DNA from: an uncultured Pseudomonadota bacterium
Lineage (GTDB): Bacteria; Myxococcota_A; UBA9160; PR03
Length of the DNA: 64,000 nucleotides
Assembly (NCBI GenBank): GCA_900696485.1
Contig: CAADGG010000060.1
Span: 1-64,000, forward strand
Direction of reading: 5' to 3'
Below, piece after piece: positions 18,243-31,704 of this stretch; within the stretch, counting starts at the first letter, position 1; every line of letters starts with the position of its first letter. Below the pieces are notes generated by a model. It did not search any database. It had not been told where the DNA came from and saw only the letters and a program-made list of their open reading frames with translations. Position numbers and translations under genes: made by a program.

Positions 18243-19664
18243 TCAGCCGGGCGACGGCGCGCGGCGCCGGATCCAGACCGTGGCGAGCGTGCCGACCACG
18301 AGGTTCGCGGTGGCGATGCCGAGGAACACGCCCGGCACACCGAACCAGCGCGCGCCGAGCCACGCCACCGGCACGTTCAGCGCGAACATCCGCAGCGCCG
18401 AGATCGCGGTGGCGGAGAGCGGCAGACCGAGGCCGTTGAACGCCGCATTCGACGTCATGATGAGGCCGGCGGCGCCGTACGAGATCGGTACGAGCCGCAG
18501 ATAGCCGGTGGCGACCGCGGCGACGGCGGCATCGTCGGTGAAACGCGTGGCCAGCCACGGCGCCACGAGCCAGAGCACCGCGGCGGCAACGACCCCGAAG
18601 CCGAGCGCGAAGCGCAGCAGCAGCCGCAGCGCCTCGTGCAGGCGCTCCGGACGGCCCGCGCCGGCATTGGCCGCGAAGAACGGATTCACGACGGCCGACA
18701 GGCCGAGGAACGAGATCATCGCGAGGCCCTCGATGCGCGTGGCGATGCCGAGACCGGCGACCGCTTCGGGACCGAAGCCGGCGAGGATGCCGACGATCAG
18801 CGCCGTCGACAGCGGGATGATCGCGTTGGTCGCGGCGGCCGGCAGGCCGACGTGCAGGATGCTGCGCGTCGATGCGCGAAACACCTTCCAGCGTGGTGGC
18901 GCCTGCGTCTCGAGCAGACCCTCCTGGCGCATCTTCCACAGCGCAGCAGCGCAGAAGAGCGTCCATGCCGCCACGTTGCCGAACGCGGCACCGCGCAGAC
19001 CGAGTGCCGGGACGGGCCCGGCGCCGAAGATCAGCAGCGGATCGAGCAGCGCATTGAGCGCTACGGCGGCGATCATCGCGCCACCCTGGAAGCGCGTGTC
19101 GCCGGCCGCCCGCACGGCGCCGAGGCCCACCATCGGCACCATGAAGAGCGCGACGCCGGGCAGCCAGATCTGCAGGTAGCCCTCGATCAGCGGCAGCAGC
19201 TCGGGCCCGGCGCCGAGCGCGTCGAACAACGGACGGATCGCCAGCGCGGTGGCGAGGCCGAGCGTCGCGATGACGCCGAAGGTCAGCAGCACCGCATCGG
19301 TGGCGAGGCGGCGCGCGGCGGCGGGTTGGCCGCTCCCGAGCGCGCGCGCCACCGCCACGGAGGTCCCGGCGCTGAGCCCGATCGCGACGCTGATGACGCT
19401 CATCGCGACCGGCATGCAGAACGCCAGGGCTGCCAGCTCGCGGGCGCCGAGCCGGCCAATGAACCAGGTCTCGGCCACCTGGAATCCGATGTTGGCGAGG
19501 ATGCCGGCGAACATCGGGGCCGCTTGCGACAGCAGCGTGCGGCCGACCGGGCCGTCGACGAGCCGGCCGGCGGGCCGCCGGATGCCGTCCCCCGCGGCGA
19601 CTGGCTCGGAGCGCCCCGCGGCGACCGGTTCGGAGCGGGTGGCGGGGGAAGGCGGAAACGACAT
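18243..19664 (-). CDS. MATE-family efflux transporter
   Basis: A 473-aa MATE/DinF-type multidrug or toxin exporter with about 12 membrane helices arranged as two related halves (LLSQAAPMFAGILANIGFQVAETWFIGRLG, then SILHVGLPAAATNAIIPLSTALIVGILAGFG). The cytoplasmic N-terminus contains a short tandem duplication (RSEPVAAG twice). ATG 19664 is chosen as the first Met before the conserved region; it has no strong ribosome-binding site. It is divergent from mfd. Substrate and coupling ion are unknown. Confidence 0.9.
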   Translation of the reverse strand: MSFPPSPATRSEPVAAGRSEPVAAGDGIRRPAGRLVDGPVGRTLLSQAAPMFAGILANIGFQVAETWFIGRLGARELAALAFCMPVAMSVISVAIGLSAGTSVAVARALGSGQPAAARRLATDAVLLTFGVIATLGLATALAIRPLFDALGAGPELLPLIEGYLQIWLPGVALFMVPMVGLGAVRAAGDTRFQGGAMIAAVALNALLDPLLIFGAGPVPALGLRGAAFGNVAAWTLFCAAALWKMRQEGLLETQAPPRWKVFRASTRSILHVGLPAAATNAIIPLSTALIVGILAGFGPEAVAGLGIATRIEGLAMISFLGLSAVVNPFFAANAGAGRPERLHEALRLLLRFALGFGVVAAAVLWLVAPWLATRFTDDAAVAAVATGYLRLVPISYGAAGLIMTSNAAFNGLGLPLSATAISALRMFALNVPVAWLGARWFGVPGVFLGIATANLVVGTLATVWIRRRAPSPG

Positions 19665-19852
19665 CTCGGCGCGAACGAATAGCCGAGCGGCCCGCCGAGA
19701 ACCCGCGACACGGTGAGCGGCCCGCCGACGCGATCGGCTCCAGGCGAATTTCCGAGACAGGACACTAGACTGCGCTCCGCCTCGACCCGCCCCCCCGCCC
19801 GGAGGCGGGCCGGGGCCAGGTGTGTTTCCGGGCCGTTTCCTGGAACGGCAGG

Positions 19853-22800
19853 ATGGAGACGATGGCCGAGCCGCCGCCGCGCACTCTCGACGAGCTGGTG
19901 ACACGCGCCCGGGAACGCACCGGAGCCGTGCGGGCGACCGGGCTGCGCGGCGCGGCGCGGTCGCTGGCGGCCGCGCACCTGATCGGCGCGCACGCGCCGG
20001 CGCCGGCGCTGGTGCTGACGCCCGATGCCAAGAGCGCCGATGCGCTGCTCGAGGATCTGCGCGCCTTCCTCGGCGAGCCGTCGCCCGAGGACGGCGGCCG
20101 CGTGCGGCCGTTCCCACGCCCGGACACGCTGCCGTACGACCGCCATTCGCCACAGCCATTCCTCGTCGCGCAGCGGATGGATGCCCTCTACCGCCTGCTT
20201 GCCGCGCCGGCGGACCTGGTCCTCGTGGCGCCGATCACCGTGCTCGCGCTGCGCGTGCCGACGCGCGCCGTGGTGCGCGCGCGCACGGTGCACCTCGAAG
20301 TCGGTCAGACCATCGATCGAGACGCCCTGCTCGAGCAGCTCGTCGCAGCCGGTTATGCGCGGATGCCGCTCGTCGAGGAACGCGGCGAGCTGGCCGTGCG
20401 CGGCGGCATCGTCGATCTGTTTCCGCCTCATCGTCCGCGGCCGGTACGCGTCGAGCTGTTCGGCGATGACGTCGAGTCGATCCGCGAGTTCGATGCGGCC
20501 AGCCAGCGTTCGCAGGAGCGGCTCGCGCACGTTGCCGCACCGCCGCCGCGCGAGCTGCTGATCGATCGCGCCTGGCTGATCGCCCGCGGCGAGGAGATCC
20601 GCCGCGCTTCCGAATCCGCCGGGGCCGCCGCCCACGAAATCGACGAGCTGCTGAACGCGCTGCTGCGCGGGCATCTGCCGGCCGGCGCCGAGTCGCTGGC
20701 GCCGTGGATCCAGCCCGCCCAGGAGAGCGTCTTCGACTGGTTGCCGGAGGACGCGCTGCTGCTGGTCGAGGAGCCGGAAGCGTGCCGGGAGCGGCTCATG
20801 CGCTTCGCCGACGAGGCGGCGCAGGGTCACGCGGTGGCGTTCGAGGCGCGGCGGCCGGCCGCCCCCCCCGCGGCGCTGCTGCTCGCAGCCGACACCGTCG
20901 AGAAAGCGCTCGGCCAACGCCGTCCCGTGTCGCTCGAACGGCTCGACGTCGCGGACGAGCACGACACCCCCCGCCTGTCGCTGCGCTGCGCCGGCCACGA
21001 GGAGCTGCGCCACGAGCTGACCCGCGCGCGGGCCAGCGACGCCGCGCTGTTGCCGCTGGTGACCGCGCTCGAGCGCTGGCGACAGGACCGCTGGCGTGTG
21101 GTGCTGACGGCGCCGCTGCTGTCCGGCGCCGAACGCATCCGCCAGTTGCTCGCCGAGTACGGCCTCGCGCCGCAGCTCGCTCGCGACGCGCGGCCCGGCG
21201 CGCGCTGGGGTCGCGCCGGCCGGGTCGAGATCCGCGTCGCCGACCTGTCCGAGGGCTTCGCGCTGCCGGCCGAGCGCTTCGCGTTGCTGACCGCGGAAGA
21301 GCTGTTCGGCGCCCGCGAGCGCCGTCGTCACCACGGATCGATCCGCGAGACCGCGGCGATCGAGGGTCTCGCCCAGCTCCGGCCCGGCGATCCGCTGGTG
21401 CACGCGGAGCACGGCATCGGCGTCTACCGCGGCCTCGTCTCGCTCGACCTGCGCGGCGCCGGCCCCCGAGTGGAGGGCGAGTTCCTGCGCCTCGAGTACG
21501 ACGGCGGCGATCGGCTCTTCGTGCCGGTGTATCGCCTGCACCTGGTGCAGCGCTACGTCGGCGCCGAGGGACACGCCGCGAAGCTCGACAAGCTCGGCGG
21601 ACAGAGCTGGGAGAAGACGCGCAAGCAGGTGAAGGGTTCCCTACGCGACATGGCGCGCCAGCTGCTGAACCTGCACGCCGCGCGCGAGCTGGCCGAAGGC
21701 TTCGGCTTCTCGCCGCGGGACCGCCAGCTCGAGGAGTTCGAAGCGGCCTTCCCGTTCGAGGAGACGCCGGACCAGCACGCCGCGATCGAGGACGTGCTGG
21801 CGGACATGCAGCGACCGAAGCCGATGGATCGCCTCGTGTGCGGGGATGTCGGTTTCGGCAAGACGGAGGTGGCGATCCGCGCCGCGTTCCGTGCGGCGAT
21901 GGACGGCAAGCAGGTCGCTGTGCTGGTCCCGACGACGGTGCTGTGCACGCAGCACGAAGAGACCTTCCGCAGGCGCTTCGCCGGCTACCCGGTCCAGATC
22001 GAGTCGCTGTCGCGCTTCCGCACGCCGAAGGACGCGGCGCGCGTCGTCGACGGACTGCGCAGCGGCGCGATCGACATCGTCGTCGGCACGCATCGGCTGC
22101 TGCAGAAACGCGTCGAGTTTCGCGACCTCGGGTTGCTGGTGATCGACGAGGAACACCGCTTCGGCGTCGCCGACAAGGAGCGCATCAAGCGACTGCGCCA
22201 GACCGTCGACGTCCTGACGCTCACGGCGACGCCGATCCCGCGCACGCTCCAGCTCGCATTCGCCGGTCTGCGCGACCTCTCCGTGATCCACTCGCCGCCG
22301 GCCGATCGACTGGCGATCCGGACCCAGCTCGCGCGCTGGTCGGAGTCGCTGATCCGTGAGGCGATCCTGCGCGAGTTGCGGCGCGGCGGCCAGGTGTTCT
22401 TCGTGCACAACCGCGTGCACTCGATCGGCGAGGTGGCCGATCTGCTCGCACGCCTGGTGCCGGAGGCGCGCGTGGTGGTCGCGCACGGCCAGATGGGAGA
22501 ACGCGAGCTCGAGGCGCGCATGTTGCGCTTCCTGCACGGCGACGCCGACGTGCTGCTGTGCACGACGATCATCGAGAGCGGCCTCGACATCAGCCGGGCC
22601 AACACCATGCTGATCGACCGTGCCGACCACTTCGGTCTGGCCCAGCTGTATCAGCTCCGTGGACGGATCGGACGCAGCGCGCAGCGCGCCTACTGCTACC
22701 TGCTGGTGCGCGGCGCCGAACGCACGCTCAGCGACGACGCGCGCAAGCGGCTCGAGGCGATCCAATCGTTCACCGAGCTCGGCAGCGGCTTCCGACTCGC

Positions 22801-23389
22801 GAGCCTCGACCTCGAGATCCGCGGCGCCGGCAACCTGCTCGGCGCCGCCCAGTCCGGCAACATCGCCGCGGTCGGCTTCGACACGTACATGGAGCTGCTC
22901 GACGAGACGATCGAGGAGCTGCGCGGCAACACCCGGACGATCTCCGTCGATCCGGAGATCCGGTTGCCGGTTTCGGCGCGACTGCCCGACGACTACGTAC
23001 CGGACGTCAGCCAGCGGCTGGTGCTGTACAAGCGGCTCGCCTCCGCCCCGGACGAAGCCGACGTGGATCGCATCCGGGACGAGCTGCTGGATCGCTTCGG
23101 CCCGTGTCCCGGCGACGCCGACAATCTGCTGGCGGTGATCCGGCTGAAGATCGCCGCGCGGCGGCTCGGCGTCGCCGCCGTCGATCTGGCCGGCGACCAG
23201 ATCGTCCTGACGGCGGCCGAGAGCACTCGCATCGATCCGCGCCGGCTGGTGAATCTGCTGACGCACCCGAGCGCGGGGATCCGCGTCGCGCCGAATCACC
23301 GCATCTACGCGCCGTTGCCGCGCCACGACCGCACGCCGGCGACGCTCTTCACCGTGGCCCACGCGCTGCTGGCGCAACTGGCGGTCTGA
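19853..23389 (+). CDS. mfd: Transcription-repair coupling factor Mfd
   Basis: A 1178-aa Mfd. The N-terminal UvrB-like module is followed by the RNA-polymerase interaction domain (IGVYRGLVSLDLRG region) and the RecG-like translocase with Walker A GDVGFGKTEVA, DEEHRFG and QLRGRIGRS. A C-terminal TRCF domain ends the protein. It removes RNA polymerase stalled at lesions and recruits UvrA. ATG 19853 is used; ATG 19862 is equally possible. A TAGACT hexamer at about 19773 may be the -10 element. uvrA lies two genes downstream. Confidence 0.97.
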   Translation: METMAEPPPRTLDELVTRARERTGAVRATGLRGAARSLAAAHLIGAHAPAPALVLTPDAKSADALLEDLRAFLGEPSPEDGGRVRPFPRPDTLPYDRHSPQPFLVAQRMDALYRLLAAPADLVLVAPITVLALRVPTRAVVRARTVHLEVGQTIDRDALLEQLVAAGYARMPLVEERGELAVRGGIVDLFPPHRPRPVRVELFGDDVESIREFDAASQRSQERLAHVAAPPPRELLIDRAWLIARGEEIRRASESAGAAAHEIDELLNALLRGHLPAGAESLAPWIQPAQESVFDWLPEDALLLVEEPEACRERLMRFADEAAQGHAVAFEARRPAAPPAALLLAADTVEKALGQRRPVSLERLDVADEHDTPRLSLRCAGHEELRHELTRARASDAALLPLVTALERWRQDRWRVVLTAPLLSGAERIRQLLAEYGLAPQLARDARPGARWGRAGRVEIRVADLSEGFALPAERFALLTAEELFGARERRRHHGSIRETAAIEGLAQLRPGDPLVHAEHGIGVYRGLVSLDLRGAGPRVEGEFLRLEYDGGDRLFVPVYRLHLVQRYVGAEGHAAKLDKLGGQSWEKTRKQVKGSLRDMARQLLNLHAARELAEGFGFSPRDRQLEEFEAAFPFEETPDQHAAIEDVLADMQRPKPMDRLVCGDVGFGKTEVAIRAAFRAAMDGKQVAVLVPTTVLCTQHEETFRRRFAGYPVQIESLSRFRTPKDAARVVDGLRSGAIDIVVGTHRLLQKRVEFRDLGLLVIDEEHRFGVADKERIKRLRQTVDVLTLTATPIPRTLQLAFAGLRDLSVIHSPPADRLAIRTQLARWSESLIREAILRELRRGGQVFFVHNRVHSIGEVADLLARLVPEARVVVAHGQMGERELEARMLRFLHGDADVLLCTTIIESGLDISRANTMLIDRADHFGLAQLYQLRGRIGRSAQRAYCYLLVRGAERTLSDDARKRLEAIQSFTELGSGFRLASLDLEIRGAGNLLGAAQSGNIAAVGFDTYMELLDETIEELRGNTRTISVDPEIRLPVSARLPDDYVPDVSQRLVLYKRLASAPDEADVDRIRDELLDRFGPCPGDADNLLAVIRLKIAARRLGVAAVDLAGDQIVLTAAESTRIDPRRLVNLLTHPSAGIRVAPNHRIYAPLPRHDRTPATLFTVAHALLAQLAV

Positions 23390-23500
23390 GCGCGAGGCCG
23401 GCGGGCGCCGTGGCGACCGCCGCAGGCCCTCGGCCCCGAGGGGCCAGACGGCGACGAGCCCACCAGTTACCCTGCGGCGCGTTCGCGGAGGTTCCAACGC

Positions 23501-24555
23501 ATGACCGGGTCCGATCTCTCGTCGCGTCGCCAGCGGGCGGCGCTGGTCCTGATGAGCCTGTGGCTGGTCCCCGGCGTCGCCGTCGGCCAGCCGGACGAAC
23601 CGACGCCGGCCGCGGCGGCCGAAGTCATCGAGGTCGTCGATGGCATCGCCGCGCAGGTCGGCACGGACGTCGTGCTGGTGTCCGACGTCGCGCGGCTCGC
23701 CGACTCGATCGAGGCGCAGATGCGCGAAGCCGGCGCCACGGATGCCGACGTGCAGGCGATGCGCGGCCAGGTCCTCGATCGCCTGATCGACCGCACGCTG
23801 ATCTCGCTGTTCGCCCGGCGCAACGAGATCCAGCCCAGCGACGCCGAGATCGACGAGGCCATGCAAGCCGTCGCGCACGAGAACCAGATGTCGACCGAGC
23901 AGTTGCGCCAGAGCGTCGAGGCGCAGGGCATGACCTGGGAGGCGTACCGCAAGCGTCTCGGCGACGAGATCGTGCAGCAGAAGGTCATCGGCGGCATGGT
24001 CCGCGCCCGGATCCGGGTCGAGGAAGATGAGATCCGCCAGTACTACGAGGAGCACTTCGGCGACCAACCCACCACTGGGGACGAGGTCCACCTCCAACAC
24101 ATCGCCGTGGCGGCTCGGGACGACAAGCCCGCATCGAAGCGTGTCGCCTGCGACCGGGTGCGCACAGCGCTCGGGCAGGTTCGTGGTGGCCGCGACTTCC
24201 TCGAGGTTGCGCGTGAGTTCTCCGAGGGCACGCCGGATCTCGGCTTCGTCCCGATGGCGAACCTGGCGCCGTGGATGGCCGGTCCGGTGGACCAGTTGCA
24301 GCCGGGTGCCGTTTCGGGTGTGATCGAGCTGCCGGTCGGCTGTGCGGTGCTGCGGCTGGTCGAACGCCGGGAGGTCCAGCCGGTCAGCTACGAGCAGGCC
24401 GCCAATCGCATCCAACGCGTCCTGACGGACCAGAAGTACGAACAGGAGCTCGAAGCCTTCCTCGAGCGGCTTCGCAAGCAGACCTACGTCGAGCGCAAGG
24501 AATCCCTCGGCAGCGTGCGCACCGATGCTGCATCGGGAGCCGGCGCGCGCGTGCA

Positions 24556-24559
<4 letters not shown>
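23501..24559 (+). CDS. SurA-like periplasmic peptidyl-prolyl isomerase
   Basis: A 352-aa parvulin-type protein. It has a signal peptide ([16 protein letters not shown]), a SurA N-terminal chaperone domain (about residues 45-165) and a parvulin domain (about 195-290, [11 protein letters not shown], then [22 protein letters not shown]). It would assist outer-membrane protein folding. Its stop overlaps the uvrA GTG start, an unusual operon partner. It has one parvulin domain, where E. coli SurA has two. Confidence 0.88.
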
Positions 24560-27375
<2,816 letters not shown>

Positions 27376-27423
27376 GCAGAGCGCCGGAGATCGGCGAACG
27401 GGGCAGTGGCGGCCGCGCTCGGA

Positions 27424-29355
27424 TCAGGCGCGATCCCGATCCGCGGCGCCGGCGAAGGCCACCCGGTCGCCGGCGGACTTCGCCCGGTACATCGCCTGGT
27501 CGGCGGCCTGCAGCAGGGTCTTCAGATTCGTGCCGGCGTCCGGATGCAGCGCCACGCCGATGCTCGCGCTGCAGGAAACGGCGGTGCCGTCGATCGTGAC
27601 CGGAGCGGCCGCGGCGGCGGCGACGCGATCGGCCACGTCGCGAGCGCCGTCGGCGTCGACGTCCGTCAACAGCAGCACGAACTCGTCCCCGCCGATGCGG
27701 GCCAGCAGATCGGGCCCACGCGTGCAGTGTTCGAGACGGGCCGCGAGCTCGCACAACAGCAGATCCCCGATGTCGTGGCCGAGCGAGTCGTTGACCTGCT
27801 TGAAATCGTCGAGATCGAGATAGAGCAGAGCGCCGCGTTCCAAGCGGCCGGCGGCGCCGGCGAGCAGGCCCGCCGCATCGGCTTCCAGACCGCGCCGGTT
27901 CAGCAGTCCGGTCAGCGGATCCTGATACGCAGCCGCTTCCATCTCGCGCTCACGCAGCTTGGTTTCGGTGATGTCGACGCACGTGACGAGCAGGTCGTTT
28001 CCGGCCGGGACCGCGAGGAAGCGCAGCCAGAGTTCCTTGCCGTGACGCACGACGGCGCGCTCGAGATCGCAAGGCTCGCGCGTTTGCATGACATCGCGGA
28101 ACCTCTGGAACAGGATCGGCGTATGGGGATGCACGACGCCCTTGAACGGCTTGCCGACCAGTTCGGCTTGCGGGCGGTCGAGCCAGGCGATCGCCACCGG
28201 ATTGGCGAACAAGCAGATGAAGTCGCGGATCTCCCCCGCCGGATCGCGCTTGGGTCGCAGGCGCAGGATCCCGTTCGGAGACACGTCGACGAGGCTCCGG
28301 ATCAGCGCTTCGCTACGCCGCAGCGCGCCTTCCGCGCGCTGTCGCTCCGTCACGTCCCGCAGCAGGATCACCCGCCCGCGCAGGCTTCCGGAGGCGACCC
28401 GGATCGGCGACACGATGATCTCGAGCCGGCGGCCACCGGCATCCTCGCAGACGGCCGAGCCACAGCCGGGAGCATGCAAGGCCGCGATCAGCGCCGGGTC
28501 TCTCGGCAGCAACTCCTCGACGCGGTAGCCGATCGTCTCGCGCAGATCGGCACGGCCGAAGACCCGGGCCGCGGCAGGATTCAGATCGACGACCCGGTCG
28601 TACGCATCGACGACGACGACGGCGTCCTGCATGTACTCGAAGACCGCGTGGTACGCGATGGGACTTTGCCGGAACAACTCGAGACGCAGGAATCCCCACG
28701 CGTAGAACACGCTGCTGACGGCGAGCGCCACCGGGGTGGGACCGAAGTCGCCGGGGAAGTACCCCAGCGTGAACAGCACGTTGGTGGCCGATGGCAACAA
28801 CGTGGCGATGAACAACAGCGCGACTTGCGAGCGATACAGCTTCGATCCCCGCCACCATTCGATGGCGAGCAGGACGAAACTGGCGCCCATCGTCAGATAG
28901 CCGTACGGGAGATGGACACGCCAGAACCAGGGTCCCCAGTGCTCGCGCACGTCGTCGCTCGCCACCAGGAACCGCGACGGACCGGTCCACATCCACTCGT
29001 GGGCATCGTTGGTCCAGGTGAGGGCGATCGTCGCGGCCGGAAGCGCCAGCAGGGCCGCGACATGCAGCGGCCGGAGCCGAGCCGTCTCCAGGTACTGGAG
29101 GAAGAAAAGCAGGATCAGCGGGCCGACCAGGGCGACGCCGGTGTACTTGAACTTCGCCGACAGCAGCGCCGCCGCGGGCGACGCAGCCTCGGACTCGGCG
29201 GCCGCTCCGATCGTCCAGACCGCCACCGCGATCATGCACAGGCCGAGGGTCCGGGTCCCGGGACCATAGCGGTGGTGCAGCAGCGCGAAGGCGAGGAGCA
29301 GATAGACGCCGCTCCCGAACAGCAGCAGCGGCAGCCAGCTGCCGGGCTCAGGCAT
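27424..29355 (-). CDS. Membrane-bound PAS-GGDEF diguanylate cyclase
   Basis: A 643-aa signalling protein. Seven predicted N-terminal membrane helices form a 7TM histidine-kinase-type sensor region (about 1-225). Two PAS domains follow (about 235-350 and 360-475), then a GGDEF domain. The active motif RIGGDEF is intact at about residue 553, and RGPD five residues before GGDEF is a product-inhibition I-site. It should make cyclic di-GMP. ATG 29355 is chosen at the start of the first helix. The gene is convergent with uvrA and divergent from the YeiH-type transporter. The signal is unknown. Confidence 0.9.
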   Translation of the reverse strand: MPEPGSWLPLLLFGSGVYLLLAFALLHHRYGPGTRTLGLCMIAVAVWTIGAAAESEAASPAAALLSAKFKYTGVALVGPLILLFFLQYLETARLRPLHVAALLALPAATIALTWTNDAHEWMWTGPSRFLVASDDVREHWGPWFWRVHLPYGYLTMGASFVLLAIEWWRGSKLYRSQVALLFIATLLPSATNVLFTLGYFPGDFGPTPVALAVSSVFYAWGFLRLELFRQSPIAYHAVFEYMQDAVVVVDAYDRVVDLNPAAARVFGRADLRETIGYRVEELLPRDPALIAALHAPGCGSAVCEDAGGRRLEIIVSPIRVASGSLRGRVILLRDVTERQRAEGALRRSEALIRSLVDVSPNGILRLRPKRDPAGEIRDFICLFANPVAIAWLDRPQAELVGKPFKGVVHPHTPILFQRFRDVMQTREPCDLERAVVRHGKELWLRFLAVPAGNDLLVTCVDITETKLREREMEAAAYQDPLTGLLNRRGLEADAAGLLAGAAGRLERGALLYLDLDDFKQVNDSLGHDIGDLLLCELAARLEHCTRGPDLLARIGGDEFVLLLTDVDADGARDVADRVAAAAAAPVTIDGTAVSCSASIGVALHPDAGTNLKTLLQAADQAMYRAKSAGDRVAFAGAADRDRA

Positions 29356-29546
29356 GACGCAGGCCCTCCGGCCGGCCGGCGGAGCGACGCGGAGATCGCG
29401 AGCGAAAGATCTGGCAGAAGAAGAGCGGCATCGAGCTTTCCGGAAGCGGGCCGCGAGGGGCCAGACTGTCAGGGCCATCGACACGGCGACCCGCCGGCTT
29501 GAAGCCTGGTAGGATGCGTCCCGCCGAGACCCGGAAAGGAGCGGCC

Positions 29547-30782
29547 GTGCCGATCTCCGCATCCGCCCCCCAGCGCGGGAACCCGTACGAGAATCCCGAG
29601 CTGCTGCGCTGGCTCGACAGCTACGAGGGCCTGCCGGACATCGCCGATCCGGGGGAAAGCGCCGCCGAGCAGCGCTCGCGGGCCGGGGCCCGCGCCTACG
29701 AGCTGTTCGGGCTTGCCGGTGCGGTCCTGCCCGGGGTCGCGCTCGCAGCCGGCATCGCCGCCGTGGCCGGCGCCGCCGCCGACGGGATCGGCCGTGGTCT
29801 GTTCGGCTTCGAGCGCAGTCCGATCCCGGGTGTCGCCCTCGCGATCCTGCTCGGGCTCGCGATCCGCAACGTTCTCGGACTGCCGATCGTCTATGACGCC
29901 GGACTGCGGCTGTGCGTCAAGCGGCTGCTGCGCGTCGGCGTGGCGCTGCTCGGGATCCGGCTCTCGCTCGCGGCCGCCGGCGCGATCGGCGTCGCGGCCC
30001 TGCCGATCGTGGTCGGCGCGATCGGCGTCGCGTTGTTCGTCGTCACCGGGCTCGGCCGCCTGCTCGGGCTGCCGAGTCGGCTGTCGCTGCTGATCGCCGT
30101 CGGCACCGGCATCTGCGGCAACACCGCGATCCTCGCCACCGGTCCGGTGATCGACGCCGACGAGGACGAGATGAGCTACGCGGTCGCGTGCGTGACGATC
30201 TTCGGACTGCTGGCGCTGTTGCTGTACCCGCCACTCGCTCATCTTCTGTTCGCCGCTGATGCGCCTCGCATCGGGCTGTTTCTCGGCACGGCGATCCACG
30301 ATACGGCGCAAGTGGCGGGTGCCGCGCTCTTGTATGCGCAGCACTACGGGGCGCCGGAAGCGCTCGACGTCGCCACGGTGACCAAGCTGGTGCGCAACCT
30401 CTTTCTGCTGGCGGTGATTCCGCTGGTCGCGCTGCTCCATCGCCGCCAGCGTCCGGGGGGCGTGAGCCCCCTGCTACGAACGCCGTTCCTCCAGCTCGTT
30501 CCGCTGTTCGTACTCGGCTTCGTCGCGATGACGGCCGTCCGTACGGTCGGCGACCTGGGAGAGCGGCCCTTCGGCCTGCTCGCGCCAGAGTCGTGGCGCA
30601 CGATCATCGACACCGCGAGCAATGTCTCGAGCGGGTGTCTCGCGCTGGCGATGGCGGCGATCGGGCTCGGCACGAGTTTCGCCAAACTGCGCGTGCTCGG
30701 AGCGCGGCCGTTCGCGGTCGGCATGATCGCCGCGGGGCTGGTCGGCGTCGCGAGCTATGTCCTGGTGCGGGCGATCGCGTGA
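29547..30782 (+). CDS. YeiH/UPF0324-family membrane transporter
   Basis: A 411-aa protein of the YeiH (conserved hypothetical 698) family, annotated in places as putative sulfate exporters. It has about ten membrane helices, with conserved segments GTGICGNTAILAT and GTAIHDTAQVAGA. The hydrophilic N-terminus (about 55 residues) is longer than usual. GTG 29547 is chosen because of a strong AAGGAG site with 5-base spacing; in-frame starts exist further upstream. A TAGGAT hexamer at 29510 may be the -10. Function is poorly established. Confidence 0.85.
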   Translation: MPISASAPQRGNPYENPELLRWLDSYEGLPDIADPGESAAEQRSRAGARAYELFGLAGAVLPGVALAAGIAAVAGAAADGIGRGLFGFERSPIPGVALAILLGLAIRNVLGLPIVYDAGLRLCVKRLLRVGVALLGIRLSLAAAGAIGVAALPIVVGAIGVALFVVTGLGRLLGLPSRLSLLIAVGTGICGNTAILATGPVIDADEDEMSYAVACVTIFGLLALLLYPPLAHLLFAADAPRIGLFLGTAIHDTAQVAGAALLYAQHYGAPEALDVATVTKLVRNLFLLAVIPLVALLHRRQRPGGVSPLLRTPFLQLVPLFVLGFVAMTAVRTVGDLGERPFGLLAPESWRTIIDTASNVSSGCLALAMAAIGLGTSFAKLRVLGARPFAVGMIAAGLVGVASYVLVRAIA

Positions 30783-30864
30783 AGCGGACGACGTCGGCTC
30801 CCGCCCGGACGTGCGCCCCGGCGAGGATTCGACGGCGGGCCACCGGCGGGGCCCGGACCGGGCG

Positions 30865-31596
30865 CTAGAAGTGCGCCGCGATCGTCTCCTGGATCGCCAG
30901 CGCCGCAGCGCGCGGATCCGGCGCCGTGCGGATCGGGCGACCGACGACGATGTAATCCGCTCCGGCCTCGAACGCCGCGCGCGGCGTCGCGACCCGGCGC
31001 TGGTCGTCCTCCCCGGCCGTGCCGGCCGGCCGGATGCCCGGCGTCACGATGGCGAGGCCGTCGCCAACGGCGGCGCGGATCCGGCGCGCTTCCAGCGGGG
31101 AGGCGACGACGCCCGCGCAGCCGGCCGCGAGCGCCGTGTGGGCGCGCTGCAGCACCAGATCTTCGGCCGTCACCGTCGGCGGATAGCCGAGATCCTGCAG
31201 ATCGACGGCATCGAAGCTGGTCAGCACCGTCACGGCCAGGACGCCGAGGTCATCCTGCTCGGCGCACGCGGCCTCGAGCACGCGCCGGCTCGCGTGCACC
31301 GTCACGAAGCGCGCTCCGTGCGTGCGGACATTGCGGACGGCCGCGGCCACGGTGGCCGGGATGTCGAACAGCTTGAGGTCGAGGAACACCTGATGTCCAG
31401 CATCCCGCAACTCGCGGACCAGCGAGAACGCACCATCGCGACAGAACAGCTCGAGCCCGACCTTGTAGAAGCCGACCGCATCGCCGAGCGTGCGCACGAG
31501 CTGCCGCGCGTCCTCCGGCCCGGCACAGTCGAGCGCGACGATCAGCCGCTCGTGCGCGGGGATCGCGCGGTGCGACGGGCGCTCGGCGGCGTTCAT
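30865..31596 (-). CDS. pyrF: Orotidine 5'-phosphate decarboxylase
   Basis: A 243-aa OMP decarboxylase for the last step of UMP synthesis. The catalytic tetrad motif VFLDLKLFDIP is at about residues 70-80; the phosphate-binding motifs VTPGIRP and GADYIVVGRPI are present. It is a stand-alone gene. ATG 31596 has no Shine-Dalgarno, but CTAGCAA lies six bases upstream, so a near-leaderless transcript is possible. Confidence 0.96.
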   Translation of the reverse strand: MNAAERPSHRAIPAHERLIVALDCAGPEDARQLVRTLGDAVGFYKVGLELFCRDGAFSLVRELRDAGHQVFLDLKLFDIPATVAAAVRNVRTHGARFVTVHASRRVLEAACAEQDDLGVLAVTVLTSFDAVDLQDLGYPPTVTAEDLVLQRAHTALAAGCAGVVASPLEARRIRAAVGDGLAIVTPGIRPAGTAGEDDQRRVATPRAAFEAGADYIVVGRPIRTAPDPRAAALAIQETIAAHF

Positions 31597-31704
31597 GGCG
31601 CGTTGCTAGCTCGCGCGCGACGCTCGCGCCAGCAGCGGACGCACGCGGGAGTCGGACGCGGCGGAGCGGTGCGCCCGGGGTCCGGGCGCTGCGCGGCCCG
31701 GCGT

